Shown: in pieces, positions 17,304 through 26,495 of the stretch
Layout of the letters: each line of letters begins with the position of its first letter
Numbering within the stretch: position 1 is the stretch's first letter
Source: Natronococcus occultus SP4
GTDB taxonomy: Archaea; Halobacteriota; Halobacteria; Halobacteriales; Natrialbaceae
NCBI RefSeq assembly: GCF_000328685.1
Contig: NC_019974.1
Location: 3,711,001 to 3,775,000, forward strand
Length of the DNA stretch: 64,000 nt
Reading direction: 5' to 3'
Made by a program: the position numbers and the translations under genes
Notes under the pieces: generated by a model
What the model saw: the letters and a program-made list of their open reading frames with translations, nothing else
The model's database searches: none
What the model was told of the DNA's origin: nothing

Positions 17304-19047
17304 CCGGCGCTGACCGAACGCCGAGCGACGGTTTCGAGTTCGACCTCGAACGGGCAGCGTTTCGCTCCCATGCCGACGCGAGCGACGCGGAGCGTCCCGT
17401 CGTCGTCCGGGCCGTCGCCGAGCTCGACGTCGAGACGTCACCGCTTGCGGCCTACGCCGCGCTGACCGGGCGCTCCGAGAGCTGTGACCGCGAGCGCTCG
17501 CCGTACGCCTTCCTGCTCGAGAGCGCGGAGAAGACCGCCTCGAGCGACCCCGACGGCGCCTTCCGACCGAACGCCTCGCGGGCCGACCGCCACGCCCGCT
17601 ACTCCTACGTCGGCTACGATCCCGAGGCCGTCGTCACCGTCGACCCAGAGGGGGCCACGGTCGAGGCGCTCTCGGCGGATCCGCCCCTCGAGGAGCTCGA
17701 ACGCGATCCCGACGGCGACACCGTCGACACCCTCAGAGCCGCCCTGCCCGACGTTCGGCTCGCGAACTTCCCCGATCACGACCGCCAGCACCTGGAGGGC
17801 GGGCTGGTCGGCTTTCTGGCGTACGACGCCGTCTACGACCTCTGGCTCGAGGAGGTCGGCTGCGAGCGACCCGACTCGCGGTTCCCCGACGCGCAGTTCC
17901 TGCTTACGACCAAGACCGTCGCGTTCGACGAGCGCGACGGGACCGTCTCGCTCGTCTTTACGCCCGTCCTCGAGAACGGCGACGACCCGGACGCGGTCTA
18001 CGACGAGCTGCTCGCGGAGGCCGAGGACGTCACGGACACTCTCTCAGCGAGGCCTCGGAGCCGGACTCGGGCGGGTTCGTCCGCGAGGACGAGCGGGCGG
18101 GCTCGCGCGAGGCGTACGAGGAGAGCGTCCAGCGAGCGAAAGAGCACGTCCTCGACGGCGACATCTACCAGGGCGTCATCTCACGCACCCGGGAGCTGTA
18201 CGGCGAGATCGATCCGATCGGTTTCTACGAGGCGATGCGGGAGATCAACCCCTCGCCGTACATGTACCTGCTCGATCACGACGAGCTGACCGTCGTCGGC
18301 GCGAGCCCCGAGACGCTGGTCTCGGTGCGGGGCCGCGAGGTCATGTCGAACCCGATCGCGGGCACCTGCGACCGGGGGTCGGGCCCCGTCGAGGACCGAC
18401 GGCTGGCCGGCGAGATGCTGGCCGACGAGAAGGAACGCGCCGAGCACACGATGCTGGTCGATCTTGCGCGCAACGACGTGCGCCGAGTCGCCGAACCCGG
18501 CTCCGTGCGGGTCGACGAGTTCATGAACGTGTTGAAGTACAGCCACGTCCAGCACATCGAGTCGACGGTGACGGGGCAGCTCGCAGCGGAGTCGGACGTT
18601 GCCGAACCGCGTTCGGCAGCCCGGGAGACCGCGTCTCCCGACGCGTTCGACGCGACCCGGGCCGCGTTCCCCGCGGGCACCCTCTCGGGGGCCCCGAAGA
18701 TCCGCGCGATGGAGATCATCGACGATCTCGAGAGCGAACCTCGCGGGCTGTACGGCGGCGGGGTCGGCTACTACTCCTGGACGGGCGACGCTGACTTCGC
18801 GATCGTGATCCGTACCGCAACCGTCGAGAAGAGCGCGGCGCGTGGTACCGCGGATAAGCGAGCGGGGAACCCGCGAGCCGACGGAGACCGCGATCGGATC
18901 ACCGTCCAGGCCGGCGCCGGGCTCGTCGCCGACAGCGACCCGACCGCCGAGTACGAGGAGACCGAACAGAAGATGGGCGGCGTACTCGCCGCGCTCGAAG
19001 CAATCGAGGAGGACCGGCACGAGGCGACGCCGGAGGTGGGTCGATGA
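17300..19047 (+). pseudogene. trpE: Anthranilate synthase component I, frameshifted by one base
   Basis: Codons from the ATG at 17300 encode the TrpE N-terminal domain through EDVTDTLS. The frame is lost in actctctcagcgag near 18040-18046. With one base added it continues ASEPDSGGFVREDERAG and the chorismate-binding domain (INPSPYMYLLD, SNPIAGTCDRG, LVDLARNDVRR, FPAGTLSGAPKIRAMEIID, GGGVGYYSW). The total is 1748 nt, one short of whole codons; the repaired protein is about 582 aa. TrpE makes anthranilate from chorismate with ammonia from TrpG. The break falls in the linker between domains. All catalytic motifs remain intact, which favours a consensus error. No TrpC lies here. Confidence 0.85.
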
Positions 19048-19679
19048 GCGCAACAGGAGCCGAATCCGAGGACGCAGACGAAGCCGAGGGAGAGCCCGTC
19101 CGGGTCCTCGTGATCGACAACTACGACTCCTTTACTTACAACCTCGTCGAGTACGTCAGCCAGCAGCCCGGGACCGAGACCGAGGTGCTGAAAAACACGG
19201 CCTCGCTCGAGGACGTCCGCGCCGTCGACCCCGACGGGATCATCGTCAGCCCCGGTCCGGGCCACCCAAAGAACGACCGCGACGTCGGCGTCTCGACGGC
19301 CGTCCTCCGGGAGCTCGGCCCCGACGTGCCGACCCTTGGGGTGTGTCTCGGCCTCGAGGCGGCCGTCTACGCCTACGGGGGCTCGGTCGGTCGCGCGCCC
19401 GACCCGGTCCACGGGAAGGCGTGGGCGGTCGACCACGACGGCGAGGGCGTCTACGCCGGTCTCGAGCAGGGGTTTCGGGCCGGCCGCTACCACTCGCTGG
19501 TCGCGACCGAGGTGCCCGACTGCTTCGCGGTGACGGCGACGGCCGACCACGATGGGACCGAGTTGGTCATGGGCGTGCGCCACCGCGAGCACCCGATCGA
19601 GTGCGTGCAGTTTCACCCCGAAAGCGTCCTCACGGCGGTCGGCCACGACGTGATCGAGAACTTCCTCGAGGGGCTGTAA
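19044..19679 (+). CDS. trpG: Anthranilate synthase component II (glutamine amidotransferase) with altered CLGHQ motif
   Basis: The 211-aa class I glutamine amidotransferase supplies ammonia to TrpE. It has IDNYDSFTYN (25-34), SPGPGHP (69-75), nucleophile Cys101, and His191 and Glu193 in FHPES. The usual GVCLGHQ reads GVCLGLE (codons ctc gag), so the His-Gln pair after the nucleophile is Leu104-Glu105. An acidic 20-residue N-terminal extension precedes VRVLVIDNYDSF; a start further in cannot be ruled out. The ATG overlaps the trpE stop by 4 nt and it ends the operon. The triad is intact, but glutamine binding may be weakened. Confidence 0.92.
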   Translation: MSATGAESEDADEAEGEPVRVLVIDNYDSFTYNLVEYVSQQPGTETEVLKNTASLEDVRAVDPDGIIVSPGPGHPKNDRDVGVSTAVLRELGPDVPTLGVCLGLEAAVYAYGGSVGRAPDPVHGKAWAVDHDGEGVYAGLEQGFRAGRYHSLVATEVPDCFAVTATADHDGTELVMGVRHREHPIECVQFHPESVLTAVGHDVIENFLEGL

Positions 19680-19939
19680 CGGGTGTCGGTTCGGCTACTT
19701 TTGGCTTGACTTCTGTCACTCCCGACTGAGCGACCGGCATTGCAGTGGCGCGCGCTGACCGAGAGCGAGCGAACTGCGAGCTCTCGGACCCAAGCCGTGC
19801 GAGGGATGAGTAAACGAAGGAAGTGAGTGAGCGAATCGGCTGGGGAGGGCGCGGCGATCCCGTGTTGTCGGCTCGAGCAGCACGCTCGAGTCTTCGGCAA
19901 TCGCTACACAGCCGATACCGTCATGGATTCTCGAACGAC
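19680..19939. other. Intergenic, no gene seen
   Basis: This 260-bp stretch after trpG has only low-complexity haloarchaeal intergenic sequence (gagcgagcgaactgcgag and similar). No credible start with coding-like codon use was found on either strand, and no tRNA was seen. Confidence 0.6.
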
Positions 19940-20110
19940 CTATCCGATGACGCCGACGGTGTAGAGCCCCGCGAGAGCGACGCCGGCGACGAGGCCGACG
20001 CGAACGGCGAGTTTGATCGCGACACGGACTGCGAGGATCGCAACGACGACGAGGACGACCGCAAGCAGTGCGAGCAGGAGTCCCGTGCTGGATGTCAGCG
20101 GGTCGAGCAT
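19940..20110 (-). CDS. 56-aa small membrane protein
   Basis: ATG at 20108-20110 opens MLDPLTSSTGLLLALLAVVL, then VVVAILAVRVAIK and VALAGLYTVGVIG, ending in TAG at 19940-19942. It has one long hydrophobic segment, a short positively charged break (RVAIKLAVRVG) and a second hydrophobic segment. This is the pattern of a small two-helix hairpin or a single-helix anchor. Small proteins like this occur across haloarchaea with no known role. It stands alone between the trp operon and nrdJ. Confidence 0.6.
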   Translation of the reverse strand: MLDPLTSSTGLLLALLAVVLVVVAILAVRVAIKLAVRVGLVAGVALAGLYTVGVIG

Positions 20111-20507
20111 AGGAGAGACTCCGGACGGGAACTATGTAGTCTTTCTGGATATTCTGAATGACAGCTTTGATATTCAGTCTACTTTCCGAATAGTTTCTGG
20201 GATAGATGAGAGTATTCCTCGCCCGCAAATTCACTTTCAGTCTGGTCTGAAAATCATTAAGTCGGTCGCCGCCGTAGTCTCTCACAAGCGCGAAGCAAGC
20301 CGTTTCACCCTCGCGTCGCAACCGTGACGGAGTAGATGCGTAGCTACGCAACTATGATTGTACTACTACAAAAAGAATGGAAGAATACCACTACAATTAT
20401 GTGCCGCCGATGAATACCGATTCGTCGCTACAAATGACCGACGCCACCACTTCTGTCCCCGCCCGAATCGACGGCCGGCGGCGGGTTAACTGCGAGGTGA
20501 CCCGCGC
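20111..20507. other. AT-richer upstream region of nrdJ
   Basis: About 400 bp with lower GC than its surroundings (for example ctactacaaaaagaatgg near 20364). It contains several TATA-like and repeated ctac/actac elements (gtactactac, accactacaatt) and probably the nrdJ promoter. No coding sequence is supported on either strand. Confidence 0.5.
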
Positions 20508-23500
20508 ATGAGCGAGCCGGAGCTCTCCGCGGAAGAGCTGACCCTCCCGATCAAACGCACCGAGGGCAACACCCTCGAGGAGCGACTGACCGCCAACGCC
20601 TACGAGAACATCCTCCCCGCCCGCTACCTCCGCAAGGACGCCGACGGCGAGCTGATCGAACAGCAGGAGGACCTGTTCGACCGCGTCGGCAAGAACATCG
20701 CGCTCGCGGAGGCCGTCTTCGAGGCCGAGAAACGCGACCTCGAGATCACGGTCACGCCCGACCAGCTCAAACCCGACCACCCGCGGCGAGACGAACTCGC
20801 CGCAGAGGTCTTCGGTGCCGGGACGACGGCGGACGATGACGCCGAAGCCGCGCTCTCTATCTACAACGTCAACAAGTTCGCCTACGACACCGTCGTTCCC
20901 GAGCTGCCCGAGGAGGTCCGGGCCCACGTCGAGGACGTTGCCGCGGAGTTCCAGGGGATGATGGAAAACCTGGACTTCATGCCGAACTCGCCGACGCTGA
21001 TGAACGCGGGCGACGAGCTCCAGCAGCTCTCGGCGTGTTTCGTCGACTCTCCCGAGGACGACATCGACGACATCCACCAGACCGCCAAAGAGGCCGCACA
21101 GGTCTTCCAGAGCGGCGGCGGCATGGGGTATGCCTTCTGGCGGCTCCGACCCTACGGCGACGCGGTCGGGAGCACCGGCGGCATCGCCAGCGGCCCGATC
21201 ACGTTTATGCGCACCTACGACCAGATGTGCGAGACGATCGCCCAGGGCGGCGCCCGACGGGGCGCCCAGATGGGGGTCATGCGTGTCTCCCATCCGGACG
21301 TCATCCAGTTCATCCACGCAAAGAACAAGGACGTCTCGCTGGCCGAGACGCTGCGCCTGAACGACCCTGACGACTACACCCACACCTCCTTCCAGGACGC
21401 CCTCGAAGAGGCCCGCGAACTGATCGACGACGAAGGCCGAGTGCCGAAACACCTTCGCAACGCCGTCGAGGGCCACCTCTCGAATTTCAACATCTCCGTC
21501 GGGATCACCGACGACTTTATGGAGGCCGTCCAGAACGGCGAGGAGTTTACCTTCACCAACCCCCGGACGGGCGAGCCACATATCGCGACCGCGGAGACCA
21601 AGGAGCTGTACGAGATGTTCGACCTCGGCGAGCACGTCGAGGTCGGTGAGGAGCTGTCGATCCCGGCCGAGGAGCTGTGGGACGACATCGTCGAGGGCGC
21701 CCACGAGAACGGCGAGCCCGGCGTGATCTACCTCGAGCGAGTCAACAAGCAACACTCCTTCGATGTGGACAAACATCCAGATCATAGAATTCTTGCAACA
21801 AATCCTTGCGGAGAACAACCTTTGGAGGAGTACGAGGCCTGTAACCTCGGACACATCAACCTCTCGACGCTCGCCGATCTGGAGGCGCCGGACTGGCGCG
21901 TCTGGTACGACGAGCACGGCGACGAGTACGAGTCGCTGGAGGACGCGGTCGACGCCTTCCTCGCGGACGCCGTCGACTTCGAGGAGTTCGACCGTCGCAT
22001 CGAGATGGGGACGCGATTCCTCGAGAACGTCGTCACGATGAGCGACTTCCCGGTCGAGAAGATCGAGCAGAAGGTCCGGGAGATGCGCAAGATCGGCCTG
22101 GGTATCATGGGGCTGGCACAGCTGTACATCCAGCTCGGGATGGAGTACGGCAGCGAGGCCTCCAACGAAGTCGCCCGCCAGCTGATGACCCACATCAACC
22201 ACACCTCGAAGTGGACCTCCCACGAGCTCGCCGAAGAGCGCGGGAGCTTCGATGAGTGGGACAACTCGAAGTACGCGAACCCGACGGAGTACCGCGAGTG
22301 GTTCGAGCACCAGACCGGCGAGGACGCCGACGACTGGGCCGAGGGGTTCCCGATTCGCAACCACAACACGACGACCATCGCACCGACGGGCACCACGAGT
22401 ATGGTGGGCAACACCACCGGCGGCTGTGAGCCGATCTACAACGTCGCCTACTACAAGAACGTCTCCGACGACGTCCAGGGCGACGAGATGTTAGTCGAGT
22501 TCGACGACTACTTCCTCCGGGTACTGGAGGACAACGGCATCGACGTCGACGCCGTCAAGGAAGAGGCCCAGGAGCAGATGGCGACCAACCAGTTCAACGG
22601 CGTCGAGGGGCTCTCGACGGTGCCCGACGCCATCGGCGAACTGTTCGTCACGACCGGCGACCTCTCGGCGAAAGACCACGCCGGCGTCCAGGTCGCCTGT
22701 CAGGCCGGCGTCGACTCCGCGATCTCGAAGACGGTCAACGCGCCCAGCGACTCCACGCTCGAGGACGCCAAGGACGTCTTCGAGTACATCTACGAACACG
22801 GCGGCAAGGGCGTCACCTACTACCGCGACGGCACCCGCAGCAAGCAGGTGCTGACGACCCGCGCCGACAACGCCGAGTTCGCCGACGAGACCGAAGCCGC
22901 CGAGGCCCTCGTCGAACAGATCGACGAGATCTTCGGCGGTCTCGAGGCGTTCCTCGAGAGCGAGGACGTCCAGGATATCCTCGAGGCGGACGTCGACTCG
23001 ATGGCCGGGACGGACGACCGCGACCCCGTCCAGGTCGACTTCACCGAGAAGCGCGAACGGCCCGACGCCCTACACGGCGTCAGCCAGCGCATCGACACCG
23101 GCTACGGGAAGGTGTACGTGACGATCAACGAGGACCCCGAAACGGGCCAGCCGTTCGAGCTGTTCGCGAACATCGGCCACTCGGGCGGGTTCACGAACTC
23201 CTTTACCGAGGCGCTGGCGAAGGTCATCTCGACCTCGCTGCGCTCGGGCGTCGACCCCGAGGAGATCGTCGACGAACTCTGTGGTACTCGGAGCCCGAAG
23301 GTCGCCTGGGACAAAGGCGAGCAGATCCAGTCGATCCCCGACGCCATCGGCACCGCGATGCGTCGCTACCTCGAGGGCGAGATCGACAAGCCGTACCCGA
23401 CCCAGCAGACCCTAGAGGACGCGACGGACGCCGAGATCGCCGACGGGCCGAAGACCGACGGCGGCGCCGCGGCCGCGGAGACGGCTGGCGACGACGACGC

Positions 23501-23618
23501 CGTCCAGGACCTCATTGACGCGGGCGAATCCCCCGAGTGTCCCGACTGCGGCTCGCTCTCGCTGTACTACTCGGAGGGCTGCAAGACCTGCGAGTCCTGC
23601 GGCTGGAGCGAGTGCTGA
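20508..23618 (+). CDS. nrdJ: Adenosylcobalamin-dependent (class II) ribonucleotide reductase
   Basis: This 1036-aa enzyme reduces ribonucleotides to deoxyribonucleotides using a B12-generated thiyl radical. The catalytic loop is LATNPCGEQPLEEYEACNLGHINLS, with the radical Cys434 flanked by Asn432 and Glu436. The redox cysteines are in LSACFV (about 182) and EACNLG. APTGTTSMVGNTTGG is the C-terminal substrate-barrel motif. The last 30 residues form a Cys-rich tail (CPDCGSL, CKTCESCGW), the usual re-reduction or zinc module. Codons 419-439 use mostly A/T-ending codons, unlike the rest of the gene. The ATG at 20508 is the first plausible one. Confidence 0.96.
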   Translation: MSEPELSAEELTLPIKRTEGNTLEERLTANAYENILPARYLRKDADGELIEQQEDLFDRVGKNIALAEAVFEAEKRDLEITVTPDQLKPDHPRRDELAAEVFGAGTTADDDAEAALSIYNVNKFAYDTVVPELPEEVRAHVEDVAAEFQGMMENLDFMPNSPTLMNAGDELQQLSACFVDSPEDDIDDIHQTAKEAAQVFQSGGGMGYAFWRLRPYGDAVGSTGGIASGPITFMRTYDQMCETIAQGGARRGAQMGVMRVSHPDVIQFIHAKNKDVSLAETLRLNDPDDYTHTSFQDALEEARELIDDEGRVPKHLRNAVEGHLSNFNISVGITDDFMEAVQNGEEFTFTNPRTGEPHIATAETKELYEMFDLGEHVEVGEELSIPAEELWDDIVEGAHENGEPGVIYLERVNKQHSFDVDKHPDHRILATNPCGEQPLEEYEACNLGHINLSTLADLEAPDWRVWYDEHGDEYESLEDAVDAFLADAVDFEEFDRRIEMGTRFLENVVTMSDFPVEKIEQKVREMRKIGLGIMGLAQLYIQLGMEYGSEASNEVARQLMTHINHTSKWTSHELAEERGSFDEWDNSKYANPTEYREWFEHQTGEDADDWAEGFPIRNHNTTTIAPTGTTSMVGNTTGGCEPIYNVAYYKNVSDDVQGDEMLVEFDDYFLRVLEDNGIDVDAVKEEAQEQMATNQFNGVEGLSTVPDAIGELFVTTGDLSAKDHAGVQVACQAGVDSAISKTVNAPSDSTLEDAKDVFEYIYEHGGKGVTYYRDGTRSKQVLTTRADNAEFADETEAAEALVEQIDEIFGGLEAFLESEDVQDILEADVDSMAGTDDRDPVQVDFTEKRERPDALHGVSQRIDTGYGKVYVTINEDPETGQPFELFANIGHSGGFTNSFTEALAKVISTSLRSGVDPEEIVDELCGTRSPKVAWDKGEQIQSIPDAIGTAMRRYLEGEIDKPYPTQQTLEDATDAEIADGPKTDGGAAAAETAGDDDAVQDLIDAGESPECPDCGSLSLYYSEGCKTCESCGWSEC

Positions 23619-23734
23619 CGGGCGAGAGCTGAACGCGATCGCCGGTTCGCCCTTTTCGCGGGCTCGAGCGAATCGAGCCTGCTCCCATCATGTTCAGGTG
23701 ATACCATTTTCCACGTGGCGTGCGAACGTTCAGC

Positions 23735-24052
23735 ATGAGAACGACGCGATCGCTCGTCCTGGAGGTCGACAGCGACGAGGTACTGCTGGGCGAGCCCGTC
23801 ACGATCCGCGTGCGGGATCGGTTACAGAACCCGATCGAAGGCGCCACCGTCTCTACCCGACAGAAGGGCGTCCGAACCGACAAGACGGGGCGCTGTCAGC
23901 TCACCTTCCACGCACCGGGCCTATGGTCGCTCACTGCGACCAAGCCGGGTGAGGGCGAGATCTCCTACCGGCCCGCGACGGTGCTTCTGCGTGCGGTTAC
24001 CAGACCCGCGATGGCGCGGCGGATCCGTCGGATCGCGGCCTGTTCGCAGTAA
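23735..24052 (+). CDS. Small protein with Ig/carboxypeptidase-regulatory-like fold
   Basis: The 105-aa protein has VDSDEVLLGEPVTIRVRDRL, then GATVSTRQKGVRTDKTGRC and LTATKPGEG. This is the pattern of a carboxypeptidase-regulatory-like or big-Ig-type beta-sandwich (value, ornament, then gly-turn). The tail RPAMARRIRRIAAC is basic and could bind membrane or nucleic acid. I chose the ATG at 23735; a GTG 15 nt upstream in the same frame is an alternative. There is no signal peptide. The function is unknown; it stands alone, not in an operon. Confidence 0.7.
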   Translation: MRTTRSLVLEVDSDEVLLGEPVTIRVRDRLQNPIEGATVSTRQKGVRTDKTGRCQLTFHAPGLWSLTATKPGEGEISYRPATVLLRAVTRPAMARRIRRIAACSQ

Positions 24053-24096
24053 GGCCGAACCCCGCAGTACTTGGTCGCTCGAGCGAACGGACTGGT

Positions 24097-24243
24097 ATGA
24101 GCGACGAGGACGACGGAGCGACCGCCGAATCGGCGAGCCCGCCGACCTGCCCGCACTGTCGGGCGCCGCTGTACAGCCGCCACTGCAAGTACGTCTGTCC
24201 CCAGCACGGCGTCGTGATCGACTGCAGCGACCCGTTCCGGTGA
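24097..24243 (+). CDS. 48-aa zinc-finger micro-protein
   Basis: The gene encodes MSDEDDGATAESASPPTCPHC, then RAPLYSRHCKYVCPQHGVVI and DCSDPFR, with stop TGA at 24241-24243. CPHC (Cys18, Cys21) and a second Cys/His set (HCKYVCPQH) give a treble-clef-like or double-zinc site. Haloarchaeal CPxCG-type micro-proteins are widespread, and deletion of several in Haloferax changes motility or biofilm phenotypes. The specific role here is unknown. It lies 44 nt after the previous gene on the same strand and may be co-transcribed. Confidence 0.78.
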   Translation: MSDEDDGATAESASPPTCPHCRAPLYSRHCKYVCPQHGVVIDCSDPFR

Positions 24244-24247
24244 CCGC

Positions 24248-24937
24248 TCAGTCGGCGCTTCCGGCAGGCCGGGAGTAAAACAGCAGTCGGCGGGAGATCG
24301 GCCCGGCGAGCAACAGGGCCGCAGCGCCCGTGCAGGCAAGCGCCAGCGAGAGTCCCAGTTCACCGACCCCGTCAGCGGCGACCGTCGCCGTCGAGGCGCC
24401 GACGACGACCGCGGCAACCGTCCACGGAAGTTCTCCGACGACCGTTCCGGCCACGAGCTGTCGGAGCGAGACGCCGCTTATCGCCGCGCCACAGGTCGCG
24501 ACGTCCGAGGGGATCGGCGCGAGCCGGGCGGCGACGACCCCCCGAATCGGTCCCGCGGTCTCGTAGTAGCGCTCGACCGTGTCGCGGGCGCGACCGAGGA
24601 CGCGGCCGACCCTCCCCGGAGACGTCCCTGCGTCCTCGGTCCGGACGAACCGGCGAGCAACCAGAAAGACCGGAACGACGGTCACCGCGACGCCCGCGAG
24701 GGCGATCGGGATCCCGATTGCGACGCCGTAGCCGTAGCCGACGACGACCGCGAGCGGAGTCGTCGGCAGGGTCGCGAGCGGACGGAGCAGGTACAGCCCC
24801 GCGACGAGGATGCCGAAGCGGACCGGGTCCGTCGTCGCCGGTTCGACGGCTGCGACGATCGCCGATGACGGGACGAGCGCCCCAACGCCGAGAACCGAGA
24901 GGACGGCGACCGCGACGAGCGTGCGATCCGTACGCAT
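24248..24937 (-). CDS. VTT/DedA-like (TVP38/TMEM64) membrane protein
   Basis: The 229-aa protein has about five hydrophobic segments and the VTT-domain pattern: LATLPTTPLAVVVGYGYGVAIG, then VERYYETAGPIRGVVAARLAPIPSDVATCGAAISGVSLRQL. This matches the family glycine/proline-rich re-entrant region (PxxxG...G) and the phenylalanine/arginine motif ARLxPxP. Such proteins act in lipid scrambling or membrane homeostasis. The ATG at 24935-24937 (MRTDRTLVAVAV) places the first hydrophobic segment at the N-terminus; upstream sequence in frame is not like the family. It converges on the zinc-protein gene. Confidence 0.82.
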   Translation of the reverse strand: MRTDRTLVAVAVLSVLGVGALVPSSAIVAAVEPATTDPVRFGILVAGLYLLRPLATLPTTPLAVVVGYGYGVAIGIPIALAGVAVTVVPVFLVARRFVRTEDAGTSPGRVGRVLGRARDTVERYYETAGPIRGVVAARLAPIPSDVATCGAAISGVSLRQLVAGTVVGELPWTVAAVVVGASTATVAADGVGELGLSLALACTGAAALLLAGPISRRLLFYSRPAGSAD

Positions 24938-25018
24938 CGGCCGTCGTTCGGCCCCTCCCGTTGAAGGCTTTGTGCCCGAGCACAACGTTTATTCGCTCCG
25001 CCGCGCCAGTTCCCGCCG

Positions 25019-25402
25019 ATGAACGGCGACGAGCGCGCGGTCGAGCCCACCGACGACCGCGTCGAACTCGGACTGGCGCTGCTCGAGCGACTCGAACACG
25101 AGTCGCTGCCCCTGCCCGCGGTCGTCGATCGGATCGAGACCGTCACCACCGATCCGACGGTGACCCGGACGATCCTCGACCAGGCCGAGCTCCGCGGGAT
25201 CATCGACCGCGAGGACGGGATCGTCCGTCCGAAGAGCCGCCAGTACGTGCAGTTCGACCGGGACGTGATCACGAAAGACGGGGAGTTCTCCTGTCGGCGC
25301 TGTGGCTCAGGGCTCTCGACGGGTTATTTCATCGACCTCGATGCCGGCGAACTCGGGCCGTACGGCTCCTCCTGTATCCGGAAGGTGACGGGCCGGGAGT
25401 GA
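25019..25402 (+). CDS. wHTH-like protein with CxxC zinc motif, function unknown
   Basis: The 127-aa protein has an N-terminal helical half (VELGLALLERLEHESLPLPA, then RTILDQAELRGIIDRED) resembling a winged helix-turn-helix. A treble-clef-like C-terminal half follows, with CRRCGSGLSTGYFID and SSCIRKV (Cys residues at about 92, 95 and 119). A transcription factor or nucleic-acid-binding role is inferred from this. It stands 81 nt from the divergent VTT gene and stops 2 nt before the stop of the following minus-strand gene. The family is not firmly recognised. Confidence 0.7.
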   Translation: MNGDERAVEPTDDRVELGLALLERLEHESLPLPAVVDRIETVTTDPTVTRTILDQAELRGIIDREDGIVRPKSRQYVQFDRDVITKDGEFSCRRCGSGLSTGYFIDLDAGELGPYGSSCIRKVTGRE

Positions 25403-25403
25403 G

Positions 25404-26393
25404 CTATCGGCCCTGGCGGAGCTCCTCGATGAGCCGATCGATCGTTCGCTGTTGTTCCTGGAGGCGTTCGTTCTGACGCTCGACCGCGTCCTCGAGGGCC
25501 TCGAGGCGTTCGAGGACTTCCCGGCTAGCGCCGTCGTGGGACTGCCCGGCGACGGCGGCACGGCCGACCTCCCCCGTCGCGTCAGCCGCGGCGGCGTCGG
25601 CACCGTCGGCCATCGGCTGGCGCTTTTCGACCGCGGCTCGCTGATTCTCCGTCGGCTGGGCCCGAACGGCCCGCCGGGATCTGGCGGACGCCTCGCCTCG
25701 CGAACGTGAGGTCGAGTCCGCTCTCGATGCTGGCTCCGCGTCGGCGTCGTTCGCGGACTCGTCGAGGGTGTCGTCGAGCTCCGCGGAGTCGGTCTCGTAG
25801 TAGGAGATCAGCGCCCGCTTGAGTCGCTCGCGAACGTCGTCGGCCGCGTCGTTGGGCGTCTTGATCCGCCGCGGACGGCCGTCGACCTCGAGGACGATCC
25901 GGGTCGCGACGTCGCCGTCCTCGAAGGAAAGGTTCGTCACGTCCTCGAAGTGGTACTCCTGGGACTCCTCGTCCCAGACGGCGCTCCCGACGTGTTCGAG
26001 CAGGCGCTTCTCGGTCAACACGAGGGTGAGTTCGCTGAACCGGTAGAGCTCGATGAGGGATTCGTCGGCGTCGACGGCGCCGTTGGCCTCGAGGACGCCC
26101 GCCAGGAGCGGGCGGAGGACGTCCTCGGTGTTGGTAGCGGGGATCGACACCTCGCTGGTTCCCTCGAGGGAGTACTCGAGGGTGATCGAGGACTTGCGTC
26201 GGCCCTCCGAGAGGGTCAGGCGGTCGGCGTCGTAGGGAAGTTCCTCGATCGATTCGTCGGTCAGCAGGCCCTCGGCCCGGTAGACGAGACACTTCGAGTC
26301 GGCGACGAAGAGTTCGTCGTCACCGCCGATCGAGACCCGTGTGTGGATCTCCTCGCCGTGGAGAGCGGACTGAACGATGGCGGGAACGGTCAT
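25404..26393 (-). CDS. PH-like N-domain, acidic linker and coiled-coil protein
   Basis: The 329-aa protein has a conserved N-terminal region of about 190 residues (SIGGDDELFVADSKCLVYRA, GRPRRIKTP) that resembles a beta-sandwich or PH-like domain repeated twice. A disordered Ala/Arg/Asp-rich linker (about 200-280) and a C-terminal coiled coil (REVLERLEALEDAVERQNER) follow. This is a haloarchaea-restricted architecture of unknown function; the coiled coil suggests oligomerisation. I chose the ATG at 26391-26393 because the longer reading runs through the tRNA-Met region. A TATA-like tttatca lies on the minus strand about 25 nt upstream. Confidence 0.8.
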   Translation of the reverse strand: MTVPAIVQSALHGEEIHTRVSIGGDDELFVADSKCLVYRAEGLLTDESIEELPYDADRLTLSEGRRKSSITLEYSLEGTSEVSIPATNTEDVLRPLLAGVLEANGAVDADESLIELYRFSELTLVLTEKRLLEHVGSAVWDEESQEYHFEDVTNLSFEDGDVATRIVLEVDGRPRRIKTPNDAADDVRERLKRALISYYETDSAELDDTLDESANDADAEPASRADSTSRSRGEASARSRRAVRAQPTENQRAAVEKRQPMADGADAAAADATGEVGRAAVAGQSHDGASREVLERLEALEDAVERQNERLQEQQRTIDRLIEELRQGR

Positions 26394-26495
26394 TATCCGG
26401 CGTTGGGTAGCGCAGGTGATAAATGCGTGGGTCCTGCTTGCACGGCCGACGCGAAAGGGAAGGTTAAAGAAACAGACCGCACTACTCGAAAACGA

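Noticed and set aside
19716-20351. 211-aa minus-strand frame
   Set aside because: Arg- and Ser-rich with no domain; it overlaps the better supported 56-aa membrane protein in another frame.
25582-26292. 236-aa alternative frame in the coiled-coil gene
   Set aside because: Arg-rich shadow frame; the 329-aa frame has coherent domains.
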